A stretch of DNA of 64,000 nucleotides. Source: Candidatus Cloacimonadota bacterium. Its GTDB lineage: Bacteria; Cloacimonadota; Cloacimonadia; Cloacimonadales; JAIOQZ01. Shown one piece after another: positions 49,824-59,178 of the stretch (its first letter is position 1; each line of letters begins with the position of its first letter). The notes beneath the pieces are model-generated. The model worked only from the letters and a program-made list of their open reading frames with translations. It did not search any database and had not been told where the DNA came from. The position numbers were made by a program, and so were the translations under genes. The stretch covers positions 1 through 64,000 of the forward strand of contig JAIOQZ010000023.1 in NCBI GenBank assembly GCA_021108395.1. Reading direction: 5' to 3'.

Positions 49824-51010
49824 TCACCTCCCAGGTAGCTGCGCTCGATGCCGAGGATGATGCGCAGCGACGAGCCGATGATGCCCAGTCCCGCGCATAT
49901 CATAATGGCGCGCTGACCGGCTGTGTTGGGATATTTCATGATGAACGCCGAAACGTTTGGCAGGTGCAGAAAGCTCATCGAGTCTGGCAGCCAGCCGGTG
50001 AGGTTGCTGCCCATGGTTGTGTTGCCCAACATCACCAGCACGGCTGCGCCCAGCAACAGGTTGGACTCGATGGTGCGCCCGATGAAGGCGCGGTAGGCTG
50101 CCGAGGCGATGAAGAACGCCAGCAGAGCGAACATTGTGGCCGACAGGTGCTGATAGACGTTGTCGAAGAGGTAGTCGAACGGCTTCTTGCCGCCCACGAA
50201 GGTTCCGGTTTCTCCGCCCTCCATATAGCTGCGTCCCAGCAGGAACAGTGCCGCTGTGTCGTCGGGGGCAAGAGCGGTGGCTTGTAGCAGCGCCTTTGTT
50301 GCAGCGCCATAGTCTTTCAATTCAAAGTGGGTGCGTCCCAGTTCCAGCCAAATCGAGGCGCTGGCGGGATTGTCGGCGCTCTGTTGCGTCAGGTTGACCA
50401 GTTGCTGTTCGAGCGCCTGCTCATCCACAACTGGCTTGAGCATTACATCGTGCAGCGGGAATGCCGCCAGCCGGGCGCGGGTCTGCTCGGCAAGCTCCGG
50501 CTGCCCGCGTGTATCGTAAACTACGGCAAGCTCGGTCAACGCTGTTCGTTTGCCGGGGTCCAGTTCGAGAGCGCGGGTGTAGGCCTCGACAGCCTTGCCC
50601 AGGCGGTTGCGGCGGGAGCTGGCCACGCCAATCTGCACCCAGGCGTCCACGTTGTCGGGGTCGTGTTGCAGGACAAGCTCGAAGGTTTCGATGGCCTGCT
50701 CATATTTGCCGTCCAGCAGCCCCTTGCTCTGCTGAGTACCCCAGAACAGCCCTGCGAGCACCATGATGCCGAACGAGGCCAGCGTGACGATGAAGTATGG
50801 CCAGTTTTGCACGCGGCGCTTCACCTTGAGCGTGTTCACCCTGATGAGGTTGAGCTGGCCCAGGATGATGGCGAAGCCGGAGATGATGAGAAACCAGTCT
50901 TCGAGCCCGCCGGCTATCTGGTTGAACGGACGATGGGGGATGAACTCGGAGATGAGCACGAGCACGCCCACGAAGAATGTTATCAACAGCGGAATACGAC
51001 GTTTGAGCAT
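49820..51010 (-). CDS. Membrane protein with TPR domain, DUF6754 cluster
   Basis: The 396-residue protein has three N-terminal membrane helices (residues ~7-95) and a TPR domain (residues ~100-270: YEQAIETFELVLQHDPDNVDAWVQIGVAS split over two repeats, DYGAATKALLQATALAPDD). Two or three C-terminal helices follow. It may organise the complex with its neighbours. It lies 12 bases after the DUF6754 gene. Confidence 0.65.
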   Translation of the reverse strand: MLKRRIPLLITFFVGVLVLISEFIPHRPFNQIAGGLEDWFLIISGFAIILGQLNLIRVNTLKVKRRVQNWPYFIVTLASFGIMVLAGLFWGTQQSKGLLDGKYEQAIETFELVLQHDPDNVDAWVQIGVASSRRNRLGKAVEAYTRALELDPGKRTALTELAVVYDTRGQPELAEQTRARLAAFPLHDVMLKPVVDEQALEQQLVNLTQQSADNPASASIWLELGRTHFELKDYGAATKALLQATALAPDDTAALFLLGRSYMEGGETGTFVGGKKPFDYLFDNVYQHLSATMFALLAFFIASAAYRAFIGRTIESNLLLGAAVLVMLGNTTMGSNLTGWLPDSMSFLHLPNVSAFIMKYPNTAGQRAIMICAGLGIIGSSLRIILGIERSYLGGE

Positions 51011-51022
51011 AATCTGTCCCCG

Positions 51023-52129
51023 TTAAAAGTTCGTCAGGAAAGTTTTGATGGAGAGCACATTCATCCCGATAATCTGCTGAACTACGCCCAGCACGAGCAG
51101 GATGACGATGATCGCTTTGCCGAAGTCCTGTCCCTTGAGGCTGCCCAGCTGATGCGGATCACGCGATAGATAGGCGGAAGCGGCAAACAGTTCCTCGCCG
51201 ATGAGTGTAAAGTCGCAGGCGGCGACGAAGAAGGGAAGCTGGCTGGGCATGGCGGTGCCGGCTGTCTGGATGGAGCCGCTGGCGAAGCCTGTCTCCGCCA
51301 AAATGAGCGATTCGGCGTAGAAGGCGCCGAGAAAGAAGTTCGCCGCTGGTTTCTCGCGTACCATAATGCCGTCCACGCCGGCCACGAACCCGAACTGGTC
51401 GTCGGTGAGGTAGAAGACGGAATCAGGCTTGTAGGCGTCGGGGCGGCCAGCCTTTAGAAACGACTCCTTCACAATCTCGCGGGCGGTGGATAGCACCATC
51501 GAACGGCTCACCGGTACCAGTATCTCGGCGTCGTACTCCGCGGCCATTTGCGCCAACTTGCCCAGAATAGTCAGTCCGGCGATGGTTTGCATGTCGTCGA
51601 TGTCGTTGATGCCCGGCACGAAGAGGATGGGCCTGCCCATCTCGGTGGCGCGGCCCACCGCCTCGTCCATAGAATCCAGCCCGGCGATGTGGCGAATGAA
51701 CAGTTCCTTGCCGCGTCGCGCCGAGAAGATAAAGTAGAGGATAGCGCCAATCAACAGCAGCGACATGATGAGCAGCGAGAGCTTCGTCGAGTTGAACCAC
51801 TGCGCTACGGGCGCCCCTGAGGCTTTGGCCGTCGCCATCACTTCGCCGTCTGGACCGGTGAGAGTGAGGCGATAGGCGTATGACTCGCCGGGGGTGAGGT
51901 CGCGGCTGTCGATGACAGAGCCATAGCCGGCGTCAACCAGAGTGAACAGCTCCCACGCGCCGTCGGGCGTCTGGCGGTCGATGCGGGCGCTGTCGGCCCA
52001 CTCGGCTGTCCAGCTTACCACGAGGGCGCTGCCGTCGTCGTTGGGCTGGTCACTCACCGTAAAGGCGACGTCCTGCGCTACGAGCGCGTTCAGGCTCAAC
52101 AGAAAACAGAGAAACAGGCATTTTCGCAT
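51023..52129 (-). CDS. DUF6754-domain membrane protein
   Basis: From ATG 52129 (site GGAGA) the protein has 368 residues. It has a signal peptide (RKCLFLCFLLSLNALVAQ), a fibronectin-III-like domain (residues ~20-110; DSARIDRQTPDGAWELFTLV) and a membrane helix (LSLLIMSLLLIGAILYFIFS). The DUF6754 region (GRPILFVPGINDIDDMQTIA, PSQLPFFVAACDFTLIGEEL) ends in a C-terminal membrane helix. DUF6754 is a family of unknown function. It heads the four-gene operon. Confidence 0.75.
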   Translation of the reverse strand: MRKCLFLCFLLSLNALVAQDVAFTVSDQPNDDGSALVVSWTAEWADSARIDRQTPDGAWELFTLVDAGYGSVIDSRDLTPGESYAYRLTLTGPDGEVMATAKASGAPVAQWFNSTKLSLLIMSLLLIGAILYFIFSARRGKELFIRHIAGLDSMDEAVGRATEMGRPILFVPGINDIDDMQTIAGLTILGKLAQMAAEYDAEILVPVSRSMVLSTAREIVKESFLKAGRPDAYKPDSVFYLTDDQFGFVAGVDGIMVREKPAANFFLGAFYAESLILAETGFASGSIQTAGTAMPSQLPFFVAACDFTLIGEELFAASAYLSRDPHQLGSLKGQDFGKAIIVILLVLGVVQQIIGMNVLSIKTFLTNF

Positions 52130-52198
52130 GGACTCTCCTATTGTAATTATATATTCTTGTAATAATGTCATTTAATCAAATGTTTGTCAATTGTTTTA

Positions 52199-52951
52199 TT
52201 ATTTGTGCGCTAACAGCCGTCCGACAATATAGCCAACGGTGACAAGCAGAGCAGCCGACTGGATGAACCAGTCGCGCAGGCGCAAACGCGAGCTAGCGCG
52301 CCAGGTGCGGGTGGGATGCAGACGAAAGGCGCGCAGCTCGAGCGCCTCGGCGCGACGGCGCACATCGTGCAGGGCCTGTCCCAGCACCGGCAACAGCAAG
52401 GACACATAGGCTCTGGGCCGTTGAGCCAGCGGGAGCTTGTCGAGACGGACACCGCGTTGCAGCAGGGCCTCTCGAACCAGTTTGAAGCGGCGGTCGAACT
52501 GCGGCAGGAAGTGAATGGTGGTGGTGACGAGAAAGGCGATTTCGTAGGGGATGCGCCAGGCGCGGAAGGCGAGCAGGAACTCGCTGAACGGCACCCCGAA
52601 CAGCAACCCGGCCAGCAGCAGGATGAGCAGCAGCCGCAGGCTGATGGCCACAGCCATGCCCAGTCCGCCGGTTGTTACCTGCAAGATGCCCCACGACCAC
52701 AGCACAGTGCCCTCGTGGCGGAACAGCACCTGAAAAACGAACATCGAAAGAACCACGAACAGCAGCGAGCGCAGCCGATGCGAGAGACGCCGCAATGCCC
52801 CCTTGCCACCGCTGAATGGGAAGAGCGCCACCGTGAACAGCACCAGAACAAGCTGCACCAGCGGCTCCTGAAACACCACTGCCACCGAGGTGGTGCATAG
52901 CGCCAGCGCCAGCAGCGTCCGCAGGTTCAGGGGCCGTGAACGCTCGGCCAT
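52199..52951 (-). CDS. ECF transporter transmembrane (T) component
   Basis: The 250-residue protein has five or more membrane helices and the C-terminal coupling helices of EcfT/CbiQ. FLLAFRAWRIPYEIAFLVT is followed by RRRAEALELRAFRLHP, corresponding to the A-R-[GF] motif that docks on the ATPases. It would couple the two ABC ATPases and the S component encoded in the same locus. It is the last gene of the minus-strand ECF operon. Confidence 0.8.
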   Translation of the reverse strand: MAERSRPLNLRTLLALALCTTSVAVVFQEPLVQLVLVLFTVALFPFSGGKGALRRLSHRLRSLLFVVLSMFVFQVLFRHEGTVLWSWGILQVTTGGLGMAVAISLRLLLILLLAGLLFGVPFSEFLLAFRAWRIPYEIAFLVTTTIHFLPQFDRRFKLVREALLQRGVRLDKLPLAQRPRAYVSLLLPVLGQALHDVRRRAEALELRAFRLHPTRTWRASSRLRLRDWFIQSAALLVTVGYIVGRLLAHK

Positions 52952-52952
52952 G

Positions 52953-54896
52953 TCAGAAAAGCTCCGTCTCGACGCTCAACAGGAAATCGATGCCAGGCCC
53001 CGGATAGCCCCACTCCTCCTGGTAGTTTTCATCCAGCAGGTTCTCGACGCCCAGGCTCACGCGCCAGCGGGTGAAGTCGCGGTGCAGGTGCACGTCGTGC
53101 AGCCAGTGCGAAGGCAGCCGGTGCAGATGATCGATGTCGTCTCCACTGTCGCGGGCGTCTGTCCAGCGGGAGCGCCAGATGAGGGTGAGCCGCCAGGGCA
53201 GGCCGATGGTTTCGCGGGCGGCAAAGCTGTGCGGCGCGGATTCGAGCAGCGGGATGTCGCTGCCCGGCGTATAGCGCAGCAGGCTGAAGCTGTAGTGATG
53301 CTCCCAGACCAGCCGCAGGCGCAGCGTGGTTTCGCCGCCCCACGAGCGCACCTGCTCGATGTTCGTGTAGGTGCCGCCCACTGTCTCGATGAGATCGCGG
53401 ATGTCGTTGAAAAAGGCGGTTTGCTCGACCTTGCCGCTCAGTCTGTCGCAGACGAAGGGCAGAGCCAGCGCCAGCTCGAACTTATCGGCCACTTCCGGCG
53501 ACAGGTCGGGGTTGCCCTTGCTGCGACTGAACAGCTCGTGCAGCGAGGGGAACTTGCCGCTGTGGCTCCAGGCCAGCCCGGCGGCGCGGCCACGCTCGTC
53601 CTCGACCCGCATTCCCAGAGACGGTTCGACGTGCCAGACCCAGGCGTTGCGGTTTTCCTGGGTGAACAAATAGCCGCCCAAACCGGCAGTGAGGTGCAGC
53701 GGCGCGAGCCGCCATTGCGTTTGCGCAAACAGGTTGTGATGTTGCTGCCAATAGCCTGTCCAGGTGAGATAGCCACCATCGTCGCGGCGGTTATAGTCGG
53801 CGTATTCCCAGCGATAGCCGCCCTGTAGTCGTAGCCGCGGCGAGAGTGACCAGTCGGTGGCCGCAGTGCAGCCCAGCCTGCCGTTTTTGAGCACGGAGTG
53901 CAGCGTTGCATTGGTGTGAGAATCGTCGGAGTATTCCTCGTAGGTGTCGTCATAGGCGTCCCAGTAAATGGACGTATCGAGGCTGAGAGCCGGTTGCAGT
54001 TGAAACGTGCCGTTGGCGGCAAGCTGCCAGCGGAGCCAGTTGGTAAAGCGTCGGTGCTCCGACTCGTAGATGCCCGGGGGGATGCCCTTTCCGTCCATCC
54101 ACGTCCAGCCGCCATGCATCTCGACGCTGTGGAGGTCGCCGAGGTCGTGCCGCAGCCGGAGCTGGGCGTCGTATTGCTCGCGGTCGTCGTTGTTGCGCAC
54201 TTCGCCGTTTTCGCCGCTGGTAGGTTCGAACTTGGCGGATAGCATCATGCCGTCGGTGGCGGCGCGAGCGAAGTAAGCCCAGTAGTCCCAGTGTCCCATG
54301 TCACGCGAGGAGGAGAGCCAGGCCCGACTGGCGCTGTTGCGCCTGGTCTGAAGACCTGTGCGCAGCCAGCTTTTGTTGTTTGGCCTGCGGGTGAGCACGT
54401 TGATGACTCCGCCCATCGCGTCGCTGCCATAGAGCGCGGAGACAGGGCCCTTTATCACCTGCACCGCCTCGAGTTCGCTGACGGGCAACAGATGCAGGTC
54501 AACGCTGCCGAAGTAGCCGCCGCCGATGGGTCGGCCATCGAGCAGCACCTTCACCTGGTCTTTGTCGAACCCCCGAATGCTGAGGTTGCTCGTGCCCTTG
54601 CCGCCGGTGGTCAGTGAGAGGCCGCTGATGTCCGCGAGCGTGTCCGAAACGCGCATCTCGGTGACGGCGCGGTCGGCGGGGAAGCTCTTCTGTTCGACGC
54701 TGCCGATTGCCTCGCCGGGCCTGTCGGCCACCACGCGAATCCCCTGTAGCCGGTAACGCGGGGCGACACACCCGACTTTTTGGGCTGATGAGCCGACACT
54801 GTCGGCACTTTGGGCTACCAGATCGACACTGTCGGCGTTTTGGGCAAAAACTGCGGAAAAGCCGCATAAGATGAGTAGAAGGGTTATCTGTCGCAT
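52953..54896 (-). CDS. TonB-dependent outer-membrane receptor
   Basis: The 647-residue protein has a signal peptide, short repeats of AQ.ADSV in the mature N-terminus, and a plug domain (SLTTGGKGTSNLSIRGFD, VKVLLDGRPIGGGYF, VQVIKGPVSALYGSDAMGGV). A ~470-residue barrel ends in VETELF. The plug motifs fit the BtuB/FepA class. The ligand is unknown, but the neighbours form an ECF importer, so receptor and importer likely move the same cofactor or metal complex across both membranes. Confidence 0.88.
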   Translation of the reverse strand: MRQITLLLILCGFSAVFAQNADSVDLVAQSADSVGSSAQKVGCVAPRYRLQGIRVVADRPGEAIGSVEQKSFPADRAVTEMRVSDTLADISGLSLTTGGKGTSNLSIRGFDKDQVKVLLDGRPIGGGYFGSVDLHLLPVSELEAVQVIKGPVSALYGSDAMGGVINVLTRRPNNKSWLRTGLQTRRNSASRAWLSSSRDMGHWDYWAYFARAATDGMMLSAKFEPTSGENGEVRNNDDREQYDAQLRLRHDLGDLHSVEMHGGWTWMDGKGIPPGIYESEHRRFTNWLRWQLAANGTFQLQPALSLDTSIYWDAYDDTYEEYSDDSHTNATLHSVLKNGRLGCTAATDWSLSPRLRLQGGYRWEYADYNRRDDGGYLTWTGYWQQHHNLFAQTQWRLAPLHLTAGLGGYLFTQENRNAWVWHVEPSLGMRVEDERGRAAGLAWSHSGKFPSLHELFSRSKGNPDLSPEVADKFELALALPFVCDRLSGKVEQTAFFNDIRDLIETVGGTYTNIEQVRSWGGETTLRLRLVWEHHYSFSLLRYTPGSDIPLLESAPHSFAARETIGLPWRLTLIWRSRWTDARDSGDDIDHLHRLPSHWLHDVHLHRDFTRWRVSLGVENLLDENYQEEWGYPGPGIDFLLSVETELF

Positions 54897-55510
54897 GGTT
54901 CCTCGCCGGATTGTTTCAGCTCGATGATACGGTGCGGCATGAAAGCGTAGCGGCTGGGGTCATGGGTGACGACGAGAGCGCCGGGCGATGCGTGCTCGGT
55001 CAGCAACTGGCGCAGCAGGGCGAATCCCGCCTCGTCGAGGCCACTTTCCGGCTCGTCAAGGAGCCACCAGGCGGTGGGGCGCAGTTGCAGTCCGGCCAGG
55101 GCCGTGCGGCGTGTCTGGCCGCCGCTCAGTTCCCACACCGGTTGGGCGGCCGCTTCGGTCAGTTGGGCAAGGCTGAGAATGTCGCGGCGCCGGTGGTGGT
55201 CGGCGTCGGTGCTCTGGCGATGGAAGCGGTGCTGCCACACGGCAAGGTCGTCATCGGGGGTGAGCGCCACCAGGTTGGCCGCGCCTTCCTGCTTCAGATA
55301 TACCACCTCGCAGTCCATTCTGTCGATGCTGCCTGCTTGAGGCTTCTCCAAACCCGCCAGCAGACGGCAAAGCGTTGTTTTGCCGCTGCCATTTGGCCCC
55401 ACCAGCAGCGTGAGGCCACCGGTGTCGATGTCGAGGCTGAGGCGATGGAAGACCGTCTCGCCCCCGGGCCAGGCGAAGCTGAGTTCATGTAGGCGCAAAG
55501 GTATCTCCAT
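54884..55510 (-). CDS. ECF-type ABC ATPase A
   Basis: The 208-residue ATPase has Walker A GPNGSGKTT, the signature ELSGGQTRRTALA, Walker B WWLLDEPESGLD and switch histidine VTHD. It overlaps the receptor gene by 13 bases downstream and the second ATPase gene by 26 bases upstream. It forms the ATPase pair of the ECF module with the next entry. Confidence 0.82.
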   Translation of the reverse strand: MEIPLRLHELSFAWPGGETVFHRLSLDIDTGGLTLLVGPNGSGKTTLCRLLAGLEKPQAGSIDRMDCEVVYLKQEGAANLVALTPDDDLAVWQHRFHRQSTDADHHRRRDILSLAQLTEAAAQPVWELSGGQTRRTALAGLQLRPTAWWLLDEPESGLDEAGFALLRQLLTEHASPGALVVTHDPSRYAFMPHRIIELKQSGEEPCDR

Positions 55511-56189
55511 CCATGTATGGCATAAAGAGCCGCTGTGTGGGCGGTGGCAGCAGTGACTCGTCGTGAACGGCGGCCACGAGGACGTGAGCCTCGCGGTAAG
55601 CGTGCAGCACGGCGCTCACGCGGGCCGCGGTGGGCTTGTCCAGTCCGGCGAATGGTTCGTCGAGCAGCAGCACGGCGGGATCCAGCGCCAGCAGCGCCGC
55701 CAGCGCCACCAGCTTGCGCTTGCCCCAGGAGAGGCTGCCAGGGTCTGCGTGGCGCAGAGGCAGCAGCCCCAGGCTGTCCAGCGCCGACTCCAGTCGCGTG
55801 TTGATTTCATCCACCGGCAGGCAAAGGTTCTCGAGCGCGAAGGCCACCTCGTCCTCCACCCGCGTGAAGAACAGCATCTGGTCGGGGTCTTGCCACAGCA
55901 GGTTCACATGCGGCGCCACCTCCGGCAGGCGCATGGCAGCAAGCGGTTTGTCGTTCAGCAATACCTCGCCGGTGCGTTCCTGCCCGGCTTCATTGGGCAG
56001 AATGCCGCACAGCAGGCGCAGCAGCGTGCTCTTGCCGCTGCCGTTGGCGCCACGCGCAGCCAACACGTCGCCGGGGGAGAGGCGGAGGTCGAGGCTGCGC
56101 AGCAGCCAGGGGGCGTCGGGTGCGTAGCGGAAGCTCAGTCCGCGAGTGCAGAGCAAGGGCATCTCACTCCAGCTCGAGGCGGCGGACAT
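55485..56189 (-). CDS. ECF-type ABC ATPase B
   Basis: The 234-residue ATPase has Walker A GANGSGKST, Q-loop NLLWQDPDQMLF, Walker B VLLLDEPFAGLD and switch histidine AVHD. Its signature reads SLSWGKRKLVALA instead of LSGGQ; the first glycine of the pair is a tryptophan. ECF heterodimers often have one degenerate site. The start may be ATG 56189 or the in-frame ATG nine codons later. Confidence 0.8.
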   Translation of the reverse strand: MSAASSWSEMPLLCTRGLSFRYAPDAPWLLRSLDLRLSPGDVLAARGANGSGKSTLLRLLCGILPNEAGQERTGEVLLNDKPLAAMRLPEVAPHVNLLWQDPDQMLFFTRVEDEVAFALENLCLPVDEINTRLESALDSLGLLPLRHADPGSLSWGKRKLVALAALLALDPAVLLLDEPFAGLDKPTAARVSAVLHAYREAHVLVAAVHDESLLPPPTQRLFMPYMDGDTFAPT

Positions 56190-56583
56190 ATTTCAGCCAG
56201 TGCTGCGCAAACTCGTCGTCGGGCAGGATGAGGCGAAAGTAGCTCTCGCCGTCATTCTTCACCAGCGCCAGGTGCGGACGCACCATCGAGTCGCGGTGCA
56301 GCACAACGCGGCCACCGTCGTCACTCACGAGAATCACGCGCTGCCAGGCGTCGTCAACCTCGGCGGCTTGCAGAAATGCCTCGAGCGGGTAGCCCTCGAA
56401 GCTCACAGCGTGGCCGGTGTCGATGCTGACCATCTCCAGCGTGCGCCAGTTCTCGAACAGCGACATCCTGTCGCCCTGAACTATCAGGATCCCAGTCTGC
56501 GGCGGGTTGTTATACTTCCAGTAAATGCTCAACAGAACCAGTATAATGACCAGTGCGGCCAGCACTATCCAGGTGATTTTCAC
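56164..56583 (-). CDS. Membrane-anchored G-Y-P-L domain protein
   Basis: From GTG 56583, which overlaps the upstream stop, the protein has 139 residues. An N-terminal helix (ITWIVLAALVIILVLLSIYW) is followed by a small exported domain with VSFEGYPLEAFLQAAEVDDA, then RVILVSDDGGRVVL. The GYPLEAFL...V.SDDG pattern resembles part of the oxidoreductase molybdopterin-binding (sulphite-oxidase-like) fold. It recurs in two other exported proteins of this locus. The role is unknown. Confidence 0.6.
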   Translation of the reverse strand: MKITWIVLAALVIILVLLSIYWKYNNPPQTGILIVQGDRMSLFENWRTLEMVSIDTGHAVSFEGYPLEAFLQAAEVDDAWQRVILVSDDGGRVVLHRDSMVRPHLALVKNDGESYFRLILPDDEFAQHWLKYVRRLELE

Positions 56584-57767
56584 AGCTTGCCCCACATGGC
56601 AATGTAGCGATGCCTGGCGTCGAGGCCGACGTCGGCGGGCAGGCCGACTATGTAGGCAGCGCCGGGCCAGCGGGCCGCAAGGTTGGCGATGCGAACGCAA
56701 TTGCGCCGTGCCTGCTCCACCGCTTCGTGACTGAACGCCCCATGTTGCGCCTGCGCCTCGGCCAGTCCGTTGAAGTATGCCACCAGTGAAGCTGGCGTGT
56801 CCTGTATGCGCATCAGCGTGCCGGCATAAACATCGGAATCCACGTCACCGTCGTTGTCAAAATCGCGCACCACGATACGTTTCACGCCGGTTGCCAGCGT
56901 CACTGGCGCACTGGTGACCACTGTCGTTCCGGCGGGGAAGCGGGGCATGATGGCGGCATCATCAGAATGCAGCACGGCGGCGGGCATCAAGCAGCCGTCG
57001 GGCAGGCCGGTCTCCACGCCAAGCGCTTGCAGGTGAGCGACAACAGGCCACGAGAGGCCTTCGACAACGCACACCAATATCGCGCTGTCGTCTGCGAGGG
57101 AAGCCAGTTGGTCGCGGGGGGTGCGCAGAGACGCGGGTGGACTGAACCACAGCGCGGCCAGCGTGTCGGCCCCTGCCAGAACATGCGTGCCTGCGAGAGC
57201 AAGCGTATCGGCATTCACCTCGCGGGGCAGGCCGTGCAGCACAATGGCGGTGTGGCGGCCGCTCCAGGGCGAGGCGGCTTCGGCGCAGGAATATTTGATG
57301 ACCTGATAGCCGTTGCGGCCGGCGGTTCCCTCGATGGCGAACTCGCGCAGACGCAGGGCGAATGGCGTTGCCGTTGTGCCGCCGCTGACGCCATGCAGTA
57401 CAGAAACAGCCAGACGTGGTCGGGATGTTTGCAGGCAGATTTCTTGCAGCTCGTTCAGGTTGCACGAGGGAGGCAGGCTGTCGCCTGTGACCACCCAGCC
57501 AGACCACTCACGGCGCAGTTCGAGCTGGCCGAACGCCTCGCGCCCGATGCGTACGGCGGCGCCGTCTTTGGCCACAATCAGCGCGGCATCTGCGGTCAGG
57601 CCAAGTTTATTCAGGGCTTCGGCGAGGGTGCCCTGATGGTGTATGGCCAGTCCAGCGCCGACGTCGCCGGTCAGCGGAAGAGGTTTGCCCCAGAATGGTG
57701 CGCAGGCTGCCAGCAGCGACAGCAGAATACTCAGCGCAACCAGGTAAAGCGTGTAACGTCTGTCCAT
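56580..57767 (-). CDS. Lipoprotein of ECF locus, unknown function
   Basis: From ATG 57767 the protein has 395 residues. It begins with a lipoprotein signal (LVALSILLSLLAACAPFWG, lipobox LAAC). A mid-part reads VLHGLPREVNADTLALAG, and an aspartate-rich loop (DFDNDGDVDSDVY) looks like a calcium-type site. No enzyme family was recognised. It overlaps the upstream gene by 37 bases. Confidence 0.6.
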   Translation of the reverse strand: MDRRYTLYLVALSILLSLLAACAPFWGKPLPLTGDVGAGLAIHHQGTLAEALNKLGLTADAALIVAKDGAAVRIGREAFGQLELRREWSGWVVTGDSLPPSCNLNELQEICLQTSRPRLAVSVLHGVSGGTTATPFALRLREFAIEGTAGRNGYQVIKYSCAEAASPWSGRHTAIVLHGLPREVNADTLALAGTHVLAGADTLAALWFSPPASLRTPRDQLASLADDSAILVCVVEGLSWPVVAHLQALGVETGLPDGCLMPAAVLHSDDAAIMPRFPAGTTVVTSAPVTLATGVKRIVVRDFDNDGDVDSDVYAGTLMRIQDTPASLVAYFNGLAEAQAQHGAFSHEAVEQARRNCVRIANLAARWPGAAYIVGLPADVGLDARHRYIAMWGKL

Positions 57768-58621
57768 GCGGCGTCTCCAGGTGGTGTCAGATTTGTTTGG
57801 CGGACATCGCCGTTCAGGTGAAGCGTTTCGATGGCGGTGGGCGCTTCGCTCCAGCCCAGAAGCCGGGCTACATCGTGCCAGGTGTCGAAGCGTTCGAGCA
57901 TGAGCAGGGCGCGGTTGCCGCACTGCATCCACGCGAGGTCGCGCAGCCACATGCCGCCGGGCATCGAGACGCTGCGCAGGTGCAGGCTGTCACCGCCGGC
58001 CACCAGCGCCGCCTCGTCGAGGTAATCGTTCCAGTCGAGCGTGTGGCTCACGCCGTCGCGGCTCACCAGCAGGAACTCGCCCGCCAGCGTGGGAAAGACG
58101 TGCTGGGCGAGGTCTGCGAGGTGGTAGCCGGTGACGTCGGGGAACGGCGGCAGCGTGGGGCGAAGCGGCGTCTGGCGGCGCAACCCGGCGCTGAGGTAAA
58201 TGACCCGTGGCGCGGGCATTGGCTCGGTGTCCCTCGTCTCGAAGCGTGTCGGGCCGCGCACCCAGTGCATTTCGCGCATACCAGGCCACACCACGCGCAG
58301 CTCGGGCAACGGCTCGCCGTCGCGGTTCCACGCCAATATCGGCTCGTCGGCCACATCGACGGGAATGGCTACCTGGTAGCCGTCGGGCGAGGTGATGACC
58401 ACCTGCTTCCAGTCCTCGTCTACGCGGGTGGCGAGGAATTCGTCGATGGGCAGCCCTGTCCAGGTTTCGCTCACCAGTTTGCCGTGCTTCTCGCGCTCGG
58501 TCGTCACCTGCACGCCTTCGCCCTCGCGCAGGGCGCTTGTGTCGGCGTCGGTCAGCTCGAAAACGGTGGCAATCGCCATCAATGGCAATAACAGCATTAT
58601 GGTAATGAGAGTTTGTGTCAT
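57731..58621 (-). CDS. Exported protein with sulphite-oxidase-fold-like motifs
   Basis: The 296-residue protein has a signal peptide (LITIMLLLPLMAIATV), then TWTGLPIDEFLATRVDEDW and VVITSPDGYQVAIPVD. This closely follows the W.G.PL..LL...V.F.S.DGY pattern of the PF00174-type molybdopterin-binding domain, though the cofactor-binding cysteine of that family is not evident. It may bind a cofactor or metal for the importer rather than act as an enzyme. The start overlaps the S-component gene by ATGA. Confidence 0.55.
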   Translation of the reverse strand: MTQTLITIMLLLPLMAIATVFELTDADTSALREGEGVQVTTEREKHGKLVSETWTGLPIDEFLATRVDEDWKQVVITSPDGYQVAIPVDVADEPILAWNRDGEPLPELRVVWPGMREMHWVRGPTRFETRDTEPMPAPRVIYLSAGLRRQTPLRPTLPPFPDVTGYHLADLAQHVFPTLAGEFLLVSRDGVSHTLDWNDYLDEAALVAGGDSLHLRSVSMPGGMWLRDLAWMQCGNRALLMLERFDTWHDVARLLGWSEAPTAIETLHLNGDVRQTNLTPPGDAAWTDVTRFTWLR

Positions 58622-59172
58622 GTCACCTCGATGTGTTTAATTATCTTTGTTGCGGCCAGCTTCACCCAGACGGCCCTGGCCAGCAGGCCGCCCACGATTC
58701 CCGATATGGCCGCTGCCGTCAGGGCGATGAGCATGGGCACCAGGGGCAGCCGCATCAGCACCACTGTCACTGCGCCACTGCCGGCGAGGTTGGCCAGTGT
58801 GCAAATCCACACAAGGGCGGCGGTGGTGTGCTTGCGGCGAAAGAACAGTCCCGCCAGTTCCGCCGCCACGCCGGGCAGAGTGTAGCTTATCAATGAGAAC
58901 GCCCCGTGACTGCCGAAGAACCCCAGCACCAGCACCACGATGCCCTGCACAAGGCCAACAAGCACCCCGGCGCCTGGTCGCCGCACGACGGCCATTGCCA
59001 GAGCAATCCACATCATATAGAACCCGCCGGCCAGCGATCCGCCCGGAATGAGCAGTGGCCGCGAGATGGCCAACGCCAAAGGATTGACAAGCTGCTTCAC
59101 GGCAAGGCCCAGCGCCGCGAACACGGCGATGTGAAGCAGGTCGAGGGCGCGAAAACCGGCCAGCAGGCGCAT
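58618..59172 (-). CDS. ECF transporter substrate-binding (S) component
   Basis: The 184-residue protein has about six membrane helices (LLHIAVFAALGLAVKQLV, LVGLVQGIVVLVLGFFG, MLIALTAAAISGIVGGLLA). RRPGAGVLVGLVQG and YTLPGVAAELAG resemble S components of the YkoE/ThiT type, which carry thiamin-related molecules. The substrate cannot be decided from sequence alone. It belongs to the ECF operon with its own receptor and exported proteins. Confidence 0.65.
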   Translation of the reverse strand: MRLLAGFRALDLLHIAVFAALGLAVKQLVNPLALAISRPLLIPGGSLAGGFYMMWIALAMAVVRRPGAGVLVGLVQGIVVLVLGFFGSHGAFSLISYTLPGVAAELAGLFFRRKHTTAALVWICTLANLAGSGAVTVVLMRLPLVPMLIALTAAAISGIVGGLLARAVWVKLAATKIIKHIEVT

Positions 59173-59178
59173 GATTGG

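Noticed and set aside
48300-49838. Long plus-strand open frame of 512 codons
   Set aside because: It is antisense to three overlapping membrane-protein genes, and its His/Asp/Gln-rich composition is that of a shadow of GC-rich coding DNA.
52890-53828. Plus-strand frame of 312 codons opposite the TonB-dependent receptor
   Set aside because: It is antisense to the receptor barrel; the composition is dominated by Ala, Val, Gln and His as in other shadows.
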